A DNA stretch of 64,000 nucleotides, from NCBI GenBank assembly GCA_964370985.1, contig CAYJLE010000002.1, positions 85,507 through 149,506 of the forward strand, written 5' to 3'. The notes under the pieces are model-generated. The model worked only from the letters and a program-made list of their open reading frames with translations, made no database searches and had not been told where the DNA came from. Position numbers and translations under genes: made by a program. Position 1 is the stretch's first letter. The number at the start of each line of letters is the position of its first letter. This document shows positions 17,331 through 24,968 of this stretch, piece after piece. This DNA is from JAHDVS01 sp964370985. Lineage in GTDB: Bacteria > Actinomycetota > Thermoleophilia > Gaiellales > Gaiellaceae.

Positions 17331-18490
17331 CAGTAGGACCTCGGCATGCCCAGCACCCGCTGGCCGATGTAGGCGAGCACCAGGTTGTTGCTGACCGGAG
17401 CGATCTCGAGCAATTTCGCCTCCCTGAACTTGCGTTCGACGTCGTACTCGCGGGCGAAGCCGTAGCCGCCGTGCGCGGTCATGCACGCGTTCGCGGCGTT
17501 CCAGGACGCCTGCGAGGCGAGCAGCTTCGCCATGTTCGCCTGCGGGCCGCACGGCTCGCCCGCGTCGAACAGGGTCGCGGCCTGGTAGCGCACGAGGCTT
17601 GCCGCCTCGACCTCCGCGTACGCCTGGGCGAGCGGGAACTGGACGCCCTGGTTCGCGCCGATCGGACGCCCGAACACCTCCCGCTCGGACGCGTAGCGAG
17701 AGCCCCGCTCGACGAACCAGCGGCCGTCGCCGATCGCCTCCGAGGCGATCAGGATCCGCTCCGCGTTCATGCCGTCGAGGATGTAGCGCAACCCGAGCCC
17801 CTCCTCGCCGATCAGGCTGTCCGCGGGGAGCTCGAGGTCGTTCATGAACAGCTCGCAGGTGTGGTGGTTCATCATCACCTCTAGCGGCCGGATCTCGATC
17901 GCGCCGCCGGCCTCGCGCAGGTCGACGAGGAACACCGAGAGGCCGTGGCTTCGGCTCTCCACCTGCTCGAGCGGCGTCGTCCGCGCGAGCAGGAGCATCA
18001 GGTCGGAATGCTCGGCGCGGGAGATGAACACCTTCTGGCCGTTGACGACGTAGCCGTCGCCGCGCCGCTCGGCGCGAGTCGCGAGCTGAGTCGTGTCCGA
18101 GCCAGTCGTCGGCTCGGTGACCGCGAACGCCTGCAGCCGCAGGCGCCCCTCTGCGATCTCGGGCAGGTAGCGGCGCTTCTGCTCGTCGCTGCCGTGACGA
18201 AGGACCGTGCCCATCGTGTACATCTGGGCGTGGCAGGCGCCGCCGTTGCCGCCCGAGCGGTTGATCTCCTCGAGCACGATCCCCGCCTCGACGAGGCCGA
18301 GCCCGGCGCCCCCGTACTCCTCGGGGATCAGCACCGCGAGCCACCCGGACTCGGTCAGCGCGGTCACGAACTCGCCCGGGTAGTCGCCGCGCGAATCGAC
18401 GGCTCGCCAGTACTCGTCCGGGAAGCGCGCGCAGACCTCGCCGACCGCCTCCCGGATCGCTTCCTGCTCCTCTGTCAGCCGGAAGTCCAT
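17330..18490 (-). CDS. Acyl-CoA dehydrogenase, isovaleryl-type catalytic base
   Basis: A 386-residue FAD flavoprotein with FAVTEPTTGSD (about residues 115-125), GQKVFIS and a C-terminal HGGYGFAREYDVERKFREA. The usual Glu in the late IYEGT motif is absent: the sequence there reads EIAPVSNN. Instead GMNAERILIA on the helix about residue 240 places a glutamate where isovaleryl- and long-chain acyl-CoA dehydrogenases have their base. This suggests a branched or alicyclic acyl-CoA substrate. It is followed by overlapping CitE- and MaoC-like genes. Confidence 0.87.
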   Translation of the reverse strand: MDFRLTEEQEAIREAVGEVCARFPDEYWRAVDSRGDYPGEFVTALTESGWLAVLIPEEYGGAGLGLVEAGIVLEEINRSGGNGGACHAQMYTMGTVLRHGSDEQKRRYLPEIAEGRLRLQAFAVTEPTTGSDTTQLATRAERRGDGYVVNGQKVFISRAEHSDLMLLLARTTPLEQVESRSHGLSVFLVDLREAGGAIEIRPLEVMMNHHTCELFMNDLELPADSLIGEEGLGLRYILDGMNAERILIASEAIGDGRWFVERGSRYASEREVFGRPIGANQGVQFPLAQAYAEVEAASLVRYQAATLFDAGEPCGPQANMAKLLASQASWNAANACMTAHGGYGFAREYDVERKFREAKLLEIAPVSNNLVLAYIGQRVLGMPRSY

Positions 18491-18491
18491 C

Positions 18492-19505
18492 TCAGGCCAC
18501 CGCGCCGACGAAGTCGGCCGTGTCGAGGAACCGCAGGAGCTCGCCGCGCAGGTCGTCCCCGGTCGGCACGCAGGCGACGATCATCCGCGTCGCCCCCGCC
18601 CGCTCGTACTCGCGTAGGCGCTCCGCGAGCCCGTCGAAGCTCGAGCCCGCGAACATCGGCACCCGCTCGAGCATCGAGTCCGGGACCCGCGCGCGAGCGG
18701 CCGCGAACCCGTCCACCTCGTAGGCGCCGCGGATCGCCTCCACCTCCTCCCCGAGCCCCATGTCGACGAGCATCTGGCCGTAGCCGTTCTGGAGCGCGTA
18801 GAAGGTCAGCACCTTCTTCAGTGTCCGCCTCGCCTCGGCCGGGTCGTCGTGGAGGGCGACGCGGAGCTTCGGGACCACCTCGAAACCGGTCGGGTCGCGG
18901 CCGGCGGCACGGGCACCTTCGTGGCACCACGCGGTGATCTGGCTGACTCGGGCAGGATCCGCCATGTTGATCACGACGCCGTCGGAGATCTCCCCGGCGA
19001 GCCGGGACATCTTCTCCCCGAGCGCGGCGAGCACGAGTCGCAGCGGGTGGGGCGGCGTCTCGAACGCGAGCTTGAACCCGTTCGTGCTCGAGTACGACTG
19101 GCCTGCGTAGTCGACGCGCTCGCCCGCGTAGGTGGCACGGACGATCTCGACGTACTCGCGCATCCGCTTGAGCGGGCGGTCGTAGGTGTCGCCGTGCCAG
19201 CCGGCGATCGTCCCGTTCGCGACCCCGAGGCCGAGCACGAGCCGCCCGCCGGCGTACTCGTTCAGTGTCGCCGCCTGGATCCCGAGGGTGACCGGGGAGC
19301 GGCCGAACAGGTGCAGGATCGCGGTGCCGAGGGCGATCCGCTCGGTCCGGGCAGCGTAGGCTGACAGCAGCACGAGCGGGTCGCGGCTGTTCGACTCCCC
19401 CTTCCACACGCAGCCGAACCCGCGCTCCTCGGCCCGCACGGTCGCCTCGACGCAGATCTCCGCCGGCACCTGCGCTGCGGAGTTGAACTCGGTGTCGATG
19501 ATCAC
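18492..19505 (-). CDS. Luciferase-like (LLM class) F420-type oxidoreductase
   Basis: A 337-residue bacterial-luciferase-fold protein. Recognisable blocks are ERGFGCVWKGESNSRDPLVLL near residue 30, RIALGTAILHLFGRSPVTLG (about 75) and GRLVLGLGVANGTI (about 105), as in F420-dependent methylene-tetrahydromethanopterin-reductase-like enzymes. It heads the operon with acyl-CoA dehydrogenase, CitE, MaoC and CaiB genes, one base before the dehydrogenase start. A GGAGGCGAGAC ribosome site supports ATG 19505. Whether the cofactor is F420 or FMN cannot be decided by reading. Confidence 0.83.
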   Translation of the reverse strand: MIIDTEFNSAAQVPAEICVEATVRAEERGFGCVWKGESNSRDPLVLLSAYAARTERIALGTAILHLFGRSPVTLGIQAATLNEYAGGRLVLGLGVANGTIAGWHGDTYDRPLKRMREYVEIVRATYAGERVDYAGQSYSSTNGFKLAFETPPHPLRLVLAALGEKMSRLAGEISDGVVINMADPARVSQITAWCHEGARAAGRDPTGFEVVPKLRVALHDDPAEARRTLKKVLTFYALQNGYGQMLVDMGLGEEVEAIRGAYEVDGFAAARARVPDSMLERVPMFAGSSFDGLAERLREYERAGATRMIVACVPTGDDLRGELLRFLDTADFVGAVA

Positions 19506-19522
19506 GTCTCGCCTCCGCGTTC

Positions 19523-19545
19523 TGTATGGCAGAATCGTGTTCTCG
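19523..19545. promoter_or_regulatory. Candidate operator in the divergent LLM / DUF6282 promoter region
   Basis: The segment GCAGAATCGTGTTCTCG at 19529-19545 matches 12 of 17 positions of the perfect dyad found at 22460-22476 upstream of the carboxylase operon. A second overlapping dyad, TTCTG-N5-CAGAA, precedes it. Two IclR genes lie between the two sites, so these may be a shared operator. Confidence 0.4.
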
Positions 19546-19591
19546 CAACCTGCACGATACTAGAGCCGCGAACGACAGGGAGGCAAACGAC

Positions 19592-20659
19592 ATGTGCGAC
19601 GAGCATCTGATCGAGCTGGTGACCGGCGAGAAGGTCGACCTTCACAAGCACGGGTTGCACCCGTCGCAGATCAGGGTGGGGCGGACGCTCACTCTGGAGC
19701 GCGTGTTGCAGATGAACTCGCGCACGTACTTCTACGCGATGCTGAAGGACAATCCCGACCTGACGGCGATCTACCCGGGGATCGAGAACGACATCCTCGC
19801 TGGCTCGATCGACTGTCACATCCACGCCTACCCGGACTTCGTCCACCGCTCCCAGGACATGATCGAGATCGCCGCCGACGCGGCGAGGGCGCGCATGCGG
19901 GCCGTCTACTTCAAGGATCACTGGAACCTGACCGCGAGCGCTGCCTACCTCGTCCAGCGCATCATCGACGACATGGTCGCGGACGGGCGGCTCGAGCAGC
20001 GCGTCGAGGTCTACGGCGGGCTCGGTCTCAACCACGGCATCAACCCCGAGGCGGTCAGGATCGCCCTCAAGTACCCGAACTGCAAGATCCTGTGGTTCCC
20101 GACCTTCAAGTCCTACGGCTGGGCACGCTTCGCGGAGATCGAGAATCGCGAGGGCTACGTGCGGCTCGTGGGGGCGAACGGCGAGGTGCTGCCGGAGGTG
20201 CGCGAGGTGTTCGAGCTCGCCGCCGAGGCGGGCGTGCTCTGCAGCCTCGGCCACACCGACTTCGAGGAGCTGCTCCCGCTCTGCACGCTGGCGAAGGAGC
20301 TCGGCGTGAAGACGCTGCTCGACCACCCGCTGCTCGAGCTGAACAAGCTGCTCGTCGACGAGATGCGCCAGCTCGCCGACCTCGGCACGTACGTCGGCAC
20401 GTACTGCCAGCCGATGATCCCGTCTCTCTACCAGCCCGTCTGCGACCCGTTCGAGACGGTCGACACGATCCGCGCGATCGGCGCCGACCGCTGCGTCGCG
20501 GGCAGCGACTTCGGCCAGGTGCTGCACGTCAACACCGTGGACGGTATGCGGATCTTCATCCGGGCGCTGCTCGGCTTCGGGATCACGCCGGAGGACGTGA
20601 CGACGATCGTCCGGGACAACCCGGCGCAGCTGCTCGGACTCGAGCCGCTCGCCGCCTGA
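19592..20659 (+). CDS. Amidohydrolase-like metal-dependent hydrolase (DUF6282-like)
   Basis: A 355-residue protein with a TIM-barrel metal-hydrolase pattern: GSIDCHIHAYPDF (HxH metal motif, about residues 69-81), later GLGLNHG, LCSLGHTDFEELL (His about 215) and VAGSDFGQ (Asp about 297). It resembles the DUF6282 family, whose function is not established. ATG at 19592 was chosen over an upstream start because an AGGGAGG ribosome site lies 9 bases before it. Its neighbours are a divergent luciferase-like oxidoreductase and convergent IclR genes. Substrate unknown; a lactonase or ring hydrolase role is possible. Confidence 0.72.
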   Translation: MCDEHLIELVTGEKVDLHKHGLHPSQIRVGRTLTLERVLQMNSRTYFYAMLKDNPDLTAIYPGIENDILAGSIDCHIHAYPDFVHRSQDMIEIAADAARARMRAVYFKDHWNLTASAAYLVQRIIDDMVADGRLEQRVEVYGGLGLNHGINPEAVRIALKYPNCKILWFPTFKSYGWARFAEIENREGYVRLVGANGEVLPEVREVFELAAEAGVLCSLGHTDFEELLPLCTLAKELGVKTLLDHPLLELNKLLVDEMRQLADLGTYVGTYCQPMIPSLYQPVCDPFETVDTIRAIGADRCVAGSDFGQVLHVNTVDGMRIFIRALLGFGITPEDVTTIVRDNPAQLLGLEPLAA

Positions 20660-20683
20660 CCCGCGGCTCGCTCCGCCGGGCGG

Positions 20684-21496
20684 CTACGCGCCGTCCGGCG
20701 GCGGCCGCCGGACGAGCGATCCGGTCGCGGCGAGCAGGGCTCCGGCGATCCGCGGGACGTCGGCCCTGGCCACCCGGGAGCTCGGGGCGCCGACCGTGAT
20801 CGCGGGCTGCGGCAGGACGCCCAGGCCGCGCACCGCGGCCGCGACGGCCGATACGCCCGGCTCGGCCGCCTCGATGCTGGTCGCGTAGCCCTGCTCGCGC
20901 ACCTGCTCGAGCTCCCGCTCGAGGTCGGCGAGCCGCGTGATCGTCCGGGGCGTGAGCGCCTCGAGCCTGACCCCTTCGAGGAGCGCGCGGACATCTTCCG
21001 GGGAGAGCTCCGCGAGCAGCGCCTTGCCGGCGGCGGTCGCGTGGGCTGGCAGGAGGATTCCCGTGCGGGCGCCGACCCTGAGCGTGCGCGTGCTCTCGAC
21101 CGAGTCGATGTAGAGGACCGAGCGGCCGTCGAGCACCGCCAGGTGAACGGTCTCGTCGAGCTCCCGGCAAAGGCGCTCGAGTGCGGGCCGGGCGATCCTG
21201 CGGGCTTCGAGGCTCCGGACGGCGGCCAGGCCGAGGTCGACGAGCCCCCGCCCCGCCAGGTACGCCTTCGTGACGGGGTCCTGGCGGACGAAGCCGTGGT
21301 ACTGGAGCATCTGGAGCAGCCGGTGCGCGGTCGAGCGCGCGATCCCGAGCAGCTCGCTGGCGTCGGAGACTCGCACGGGGCCCTGCTTGCGAAACAGGTG
21401 CAGCAGCTTGAGCGCGTTGTCGACCGACTCGATCGGGTAGCTGGGCTTGGGGGTTGCCCGGGAGAGCGCGCCTCTACCGTCGCCGGGCAAAGCCAC
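20684..21496 (-). CDS. IclR-family regulator, sister of the neighbouring IclR gene
   Basis: A 270-residue IclR protein. Winged helix-turn-helix covers about residues 15-75 (SDASELLGIARSTAHRLLQML) and the effector domain follows with SVLYIDSVESTRTLRVGARTG. The GTG at 21496 was chosen because it has a GAGGGAGG ribosome site. The protein is closely similar over its length to the next IclR gene upstream (shared YPIESVDNALKLL and LQYHGFVRQDP), so the pair looks like a tandem duplication. The genes are divergent from the carboxylase operon at 22577. Confidence 0.88.
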   Translation of the reverse strand: MALPGDGRGALSRATPKPSYPIESVDNALKLLHLFRKQGPVRVSDASELLGIARSTAHRLLQMLQYHGFVRQDPVTKAYLAGRGLVDLGLAAVRSLEARRIARPALERLCRELDETVHLAVLDGRSVLYIDSVESTRTLRVGARTGILLPAHATAAGKALLAELSPEDVRALLEGVRLEALTPRTITRLADLERELEQVREQGYATSIEAAEPGVSAVAAAVRGLGVLPQPAITVGAPSSRVARADVPRIAGALLAATGSLVRRPPPDGA

Positions 21497-21528
21497 CTGC
21501 CCTCCCTCGCGTGCCGACCTGGTCCGCG

Positions 21529-22377
21529 TCACCCTACAACCGGCGCGCCCGCGCCGAGAGCGGGGGTGGCGCGCGCGACGACGGCGTGCGCGCTCTCGAC
21601 GACTGCCGCGGCAACCCGCGCCGTCTCCTTCCTCGTCAACCGGAAGCTGGGTGCGGAGATCCCGATCGCGGCCCGCGGCAAGAGCGCCGGCTCGGGGATC
21701 GCTGCGGCGACCGTGGAGACGCCCGGCTCGCTCTCCTCGAAGCTCGTCGCGAAGCCGAGCTCCCGGATCTGCTCGAGCTCGCGCTCGAGGTCGTCGAGCC
21801 GCGCGATCGCGCGCGGCGTGGGCGCCTCGAGGCGGACGTCGCCGAGCAGCGCCCGGAGCTCGTGGGCGGGCAGCTCCGCGAGCAGGGCCTTTCCCGACGC
21901 GGTGCAATGGCAGGGCTCCGCCACGCCCGTGCGCGCACCGACGCGCAGCGCGCGGGTGCTCTCGACCGAGTCCATGGTGAGCGCGAAGCGCCCGTCGAGC
22001 ACGACGAGATGGGCCGTCTCCTCGAGCTCCCGGCTCAGGCGCTCGAGCTCCGGCCGTGCCAGCAAGCGAACGTCGAGGCCCTGGACCGCCGCCAGCCCGA
22101 GATCGAGCAGGGCCTGGCCCGCGACGTACGCCTTCGACAGCGGATCCTGGCGGACGAAGCCGTGGTACTGCAGCATGGCGAGCAGCCGGTGCGCGGTCGA
22201 GCGGGCGATGCCGAGCGCGTCGCCCGCCTCGGAGACGCGGACGAGCTGGCGCTTGCGGAACATCCCGAGCAGCTTGAGAGCGTTGTCGACCGACTCGATC
22301 GGGTAGGTGGGCCGCGGGCCGTGGCCGCGCCCCGCCTCTCCGGGCCGATCGTCGTCCATGGGCGGTAACTGTGTCAT
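21529..22377 (-). CDS. IclR-family regulator divergent from the carboxylase operon
   Basis: A 282-residue IclR protein with helix-turn-helix SEAGDALGIARSTAHRLLAML (about residues 53-73) and a C-terminal effector domain with DSVESTRALRVGARTG. Its start (ATG 22377, possibly ATG 22359) faces the carboxylase operon across about 200 bases that contain a strong promoter and a perfect dyad. Most divergent IclR genes regulate the facing operon, so it or its sister at 20684 is the likely controller of genes 22577-36435. Confidence 0.88.
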   Translation of the reverse strand: MTQLPPMDDDRPGEAGRGHGPRPTYPIESVDNALKLLGMFRKRQLVRVSEAGDALGIARSTAHRLLAMLQYHGFVRQDPLSKAYVAGQALLDLGLAAVQGLDVRLLARPELERLSRELEETAHLVVLDGRFALTMDSVESTRALRVGARTGVAEPCHCTASGKALLAELPAHELRALLGDVRLEAPTPRAIARLDDLERELEQIRELGFATSFEESEPGVSTVAAAIPEPALLPRAAIGISAPSFRLTRKETARVAAAVVESAHAVVARATPALGAGAPVVG

Positions 22378-22429
22378 CTCCGCGTGTCGCAGCCTTCTTC
22401 CGGGGCGGCCGGGCTGTCAAGAAGCGTCC

Positions 22430-22476
22430 TTGACAAGCGCTCGACCCTCCGTACATTATGCGGAATCCTGTTCCGC
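22430..22476 (+). promoter_or_regulatory. Promoter and dyad operator of the carboxylase operon
   Basis: A consensus -35 box TTGACA lies at 22430-22435. AT-rich -10 candidates are TACATT (22452-22457, spacer 16) and CATTAT (22454-22459, spacer 18). Immediately after is a perfect dyad GCGGAA-TCCTG-TTCCGC at 22460-22476, which would overlap the transcription start and so suit a repressor. The carboxylase gene begins about 100 bases downstream. Confidence 0.6.
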
Positions 22477-22576
22477 TGGACAGAATTGGAGTCGTTGTGA
22501 CAGAACCACGCTGGATGGGGACTCGAGCCGGAGTCGTCCGGCCGTCTCATCCCGGCGAGCCCCGGGGAGAGGAATC

Positions 22577-24595
22577 GTGACCGGGGTCGAGGCCGCGGCG
22601 CCCCGCTTCGCAGGCCGGCCGGGCGAGAGCGACGCCGCGCGCTCGCGGACCCTGACCGTCGACATCGATATCGGCGGCACGCTGACGGACGGGCTGTTCA
22701 GCGACGGGTCCACGTACTGGACCGCGAAGGTCGACACCACGCCGCACGACTTCACGGTCTGCTTCTTCACCTGCCTCGAGGAAGGTGCGCGCATCGGCGG
22801 CTACGAGGACGTCACGGAGCTCCTCGATCAGGTCGCGGTGATCCGCTGGTCGGCGACGATCGCGACGAACGTGCTCGCCGAGCGCAAGGGCCCCCGGATC
22901 GGGCTGCTCGTCGACCCGGGCCAGGAGTCGACCCTCTACGGGGACTGCCCGAGCCCTGCCGTCGGCCACGTCGTGGACGATGCGAGCATCGCCCCGATCG
23001 CCCGCAACGCGACCGAGGAGGAGCTACTCGCCGCCCTGCGCGCGCTGCTCGAGCGGGGAGCGCGGCGGCTGTGCGTCAGCCTCGGCGGGGCGTACGAGGA
23101 CGCTGCCGGCGAGCTGCTGGTCAGGCGGCTCGTCGAGGAGCAGTTCCCGGACCACTACCTCGGCTCGGTGCCGCTCGTGCTGGGTAGCGAGATCTGCCGT
23201 CATCCGGACGACCGGACGCGTACCCACATCGCGCTCGTCAACGCGTACGTGCACACCCCGCTCGCGAACGCGCTCTTCCGGGCGGAGGACGAGCTGCTCT
23301 CGCGCCATCGCTACCGGCGCCCGCTCTACATCGGCCACGTCAACGGTGGCGTGGCGCGTGTCGCGAAGACGAGGGGCGTGGACACGATCGAGTCGGGCCC
23401 GGTGTTCGGCCTGATGGGCGCGGCGCACCTGGCCCGGGCGTACGGGCTCGAGCGGGTGCTCGCGCTCGACATCGGCGGCACGACTGCGAAGATCGGGGTG
23501 GTGGTCGGCGGAGAGCCGGCCCGGAGCTCCACGACGGACTTCTTCGGGATCGAGGCGAACATCCCCTGGCTGCTCCTGCGGTCGGTCGCGCTCGGCGGCG
23601 GCAGCGTCGTGCGCGTCCTGGAGGGCGAGGTCACGCTCGGCCCCGACAGCATGGGCGCCTTCCCCGGCCCCGCGTGCTACGACCTGGGCGGCGCGAGCGC
23701 GACGCTGACGGATGCGCTGCTGGTCGCGGGCCGGCTCGACCCCGACCGTTTCCTCGGCGGGCGCAAGTCCCTGAGCGCGGCCCGGGCCGCCGAAGCGCTC
23801 GACGAGCAGGTCGCGAGCGCGCTCGGCGTGCCCGCGTCCGAGGCGGCGGAGCGCGTGCTCGCCGGCGCGGTCGGCATGGTGGCGGCGGCGGTCGAGCGGA
23901 CGCTTGCCGAGGCGGGCGAGAGCGCCGACGGGCTGACCCTGTTCGCGTTCGGCGGCAACGGCGCGAACTTCGCTGCCGCCGTCGCCGATCGGCTCGGAAT
24001 CGACCGCGCGTACGCGTTCGTGCTCGGGCCGGTCCTGAGCGCGTACGGCTCCTCCGTGTCTGACATCTGCCACGTCGAGGAGCAGTGGCCGTATATCCCG
24101 GCCGACGCGAACGCCCCGGCGCTCGTCGACGCCATGGTCGAGGGCGCGAAGGCCCGCGTCGTCGCCGAGCTCGAGGGCGAGGGGTTCGCGAGCGCCTCGA
24201 TCGCGCTCGAGGCGGAGCTCACGCTGCTCGACGGCGGCCGGTCGACCGAGTGGCGCGGCAGCCCCGAGCCGGCGGCGATGGCTTCCGCGCTGGGGGCGAT
24301 GACGGGCCGCACGGTGCAGCGCGTCGCCGTGCGCGGCTCGTGCGCGATACCGTCAGCCGAGCTGCGGCGCGAGCCGCCGGGTGCACCCACCCGGCCGCTC
24401 CCGGCGGCGGAGCGAGCGACGGCGACCGGCCCGCTCCCGGTCTTCGACTGGGACGAGCTGCACCCCGGGGCCCTGATCGAGGGCCCGGCCCTGCTCGAGT
24501 CCGATACGAACACGTGCATGGTTCCGGCCGGCTGGTCGCTCGCGATCGACGAGCTTCGCAACGCGCGCCTGGAGCCGGCCGGGGGAGGCGCCTGA
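22577..24595 (+). CDS. ApcA-like acetophenone carboxylase subunit (HyuA/hydantoinase A family)
   Basis: A 672-residue (about 70 kDa) hydantoinase A/oxoprolinase-family protein. The N-terminal phosphate motif is DIDIGGTLTDG (about residues 31-41), and the second is ALDIGGTTAKIG (about 296). These proteins use ATP to activate bicarbonate and enolised ketones in acetone and acetophenone carboxylases. The next three genes complete a set of about 70, 14, 79 and 75 kDa, matching the order and sizes reported for ApcA, B, C, D. GTG 22577 has a GGAGAGGA ribosome site. Hydantoinase or 5-oxoprolinase function is less likely because a gamma-type zinc subunit follows. Confidence 0.75.
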   Translation: MTGVEAAAPRFAGRPGESDAARSRTLTVDIDIGGTLTDGLFSDGSTYWTAKVDTTPHDFTVCFFTCLEEGARIGGYEDVTELLDQVAVIRWSATIATNVLAERKGPRIGLLVDPGQESTLYGDCPSPAVGHVVDDASIAPIARNATEEELLAALRALLERGARRLCVSLGGAYEDAAGELLVRRLVEEQFPDHYLGSVPLVLGSEICRHPDDRTRTHIALVNAYVHTPLANALFRAEDELLSRHRYRRPLYIGHVNGGVARVAKTRGVDTIESGPVFGLMGAAHLARAYGLERVLALDIGGTTAKIGVVVGGEPARSSTTDFFGIEANIPWLLLRSVALGGGSVVRVLEGEVTLGPDSMGAFPGPACYDLGGASATLTDALLVAGRLDPDRFLGGRKSLSAARAAEALDEQVASALGVPASEAAERVLAGAVGMVAAAVERTLAEAGESADGLTLFAFGGNGANFAAAVADRLGIDRAYAFVLGPVLSAYGSSVSDICHVEEQWPYIPADANAPALVDAMVEGAKARVVAELEGEGFASASIALEAELTLLDGGRSTEWRGSPEPAAMASALGAMTGRTVQRVAVRGSCAIPSAELRREPPGAPTRPLPAAERATATGPLPVFDWDELHPGALIEGPALLESDTNTCMVPAGWSLAIDELRNARLEPAGGGA

Positions 24596-24596
24596 G

Positions 24597-24968
24597 ATGG
24601 AGCGGATTCGCATCACGGAATATCTCGACCTCGACGTCGACTCCGAGTCGTGGCATTGCCATCGCTGTGGCAGCCGCCTGGGATCGGCGTCGCGGAGCTA
24701 CAAGGAGGGCTGCCTCGTTCACGACCGCGACCCGCGCGAGATCCACCGCCCGCTGATCGAGGGGGAGTACACGTTCTCCCCGGACCCGGAATGGGTGCGG
24801 ATCCTCGAGTTCTACTGCCCGGGCTGCGGCACGCAGGTCGAGACCGAGTACCTGCCGCCGGGTCATCCGGTCACCCATGACATCGAGCTCGACGTGCCGC
24901 GGCTGCGGGAGCGGATCGAGCGCGGCGAGCTGTCGATCAGGGAGAACAGCCTTGTCTACAACGGCTGA
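24597..24968 (+). CDS. ApcB-like / acetone carboxylase gamma-type zinc subunit
   Basis: A 123-residue protein with two cysteine pairs, CHRC (Cys21, Cys24) and CPGC (Cys74, Cys77), plus Cys39, fitting a structural zinc site. HCHRCGSRLG and LEFYCPGCGTQVETEYL resemble the acetone carboxylase gamma family and the 15 kDa ApcB. Presence of this small subunit between two hydantoinase-like genes is the main reason to call the complex a ketone carboxylase rather than a hydantoinase. It begins one base after the preceding stop and overlaps the start of the next gene. Confidence 0.75.
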   Translation: MERIRITEYLDLDVDSESWHCHRCGSRLGSASRSYKEGCLVHDRDPREIHRPLIEGEYTFSPDPEWVRILEFYCPGCGTQVETEYLPPGHPVTHDIELDVPRLRERIERGELSIRENSLVYNG

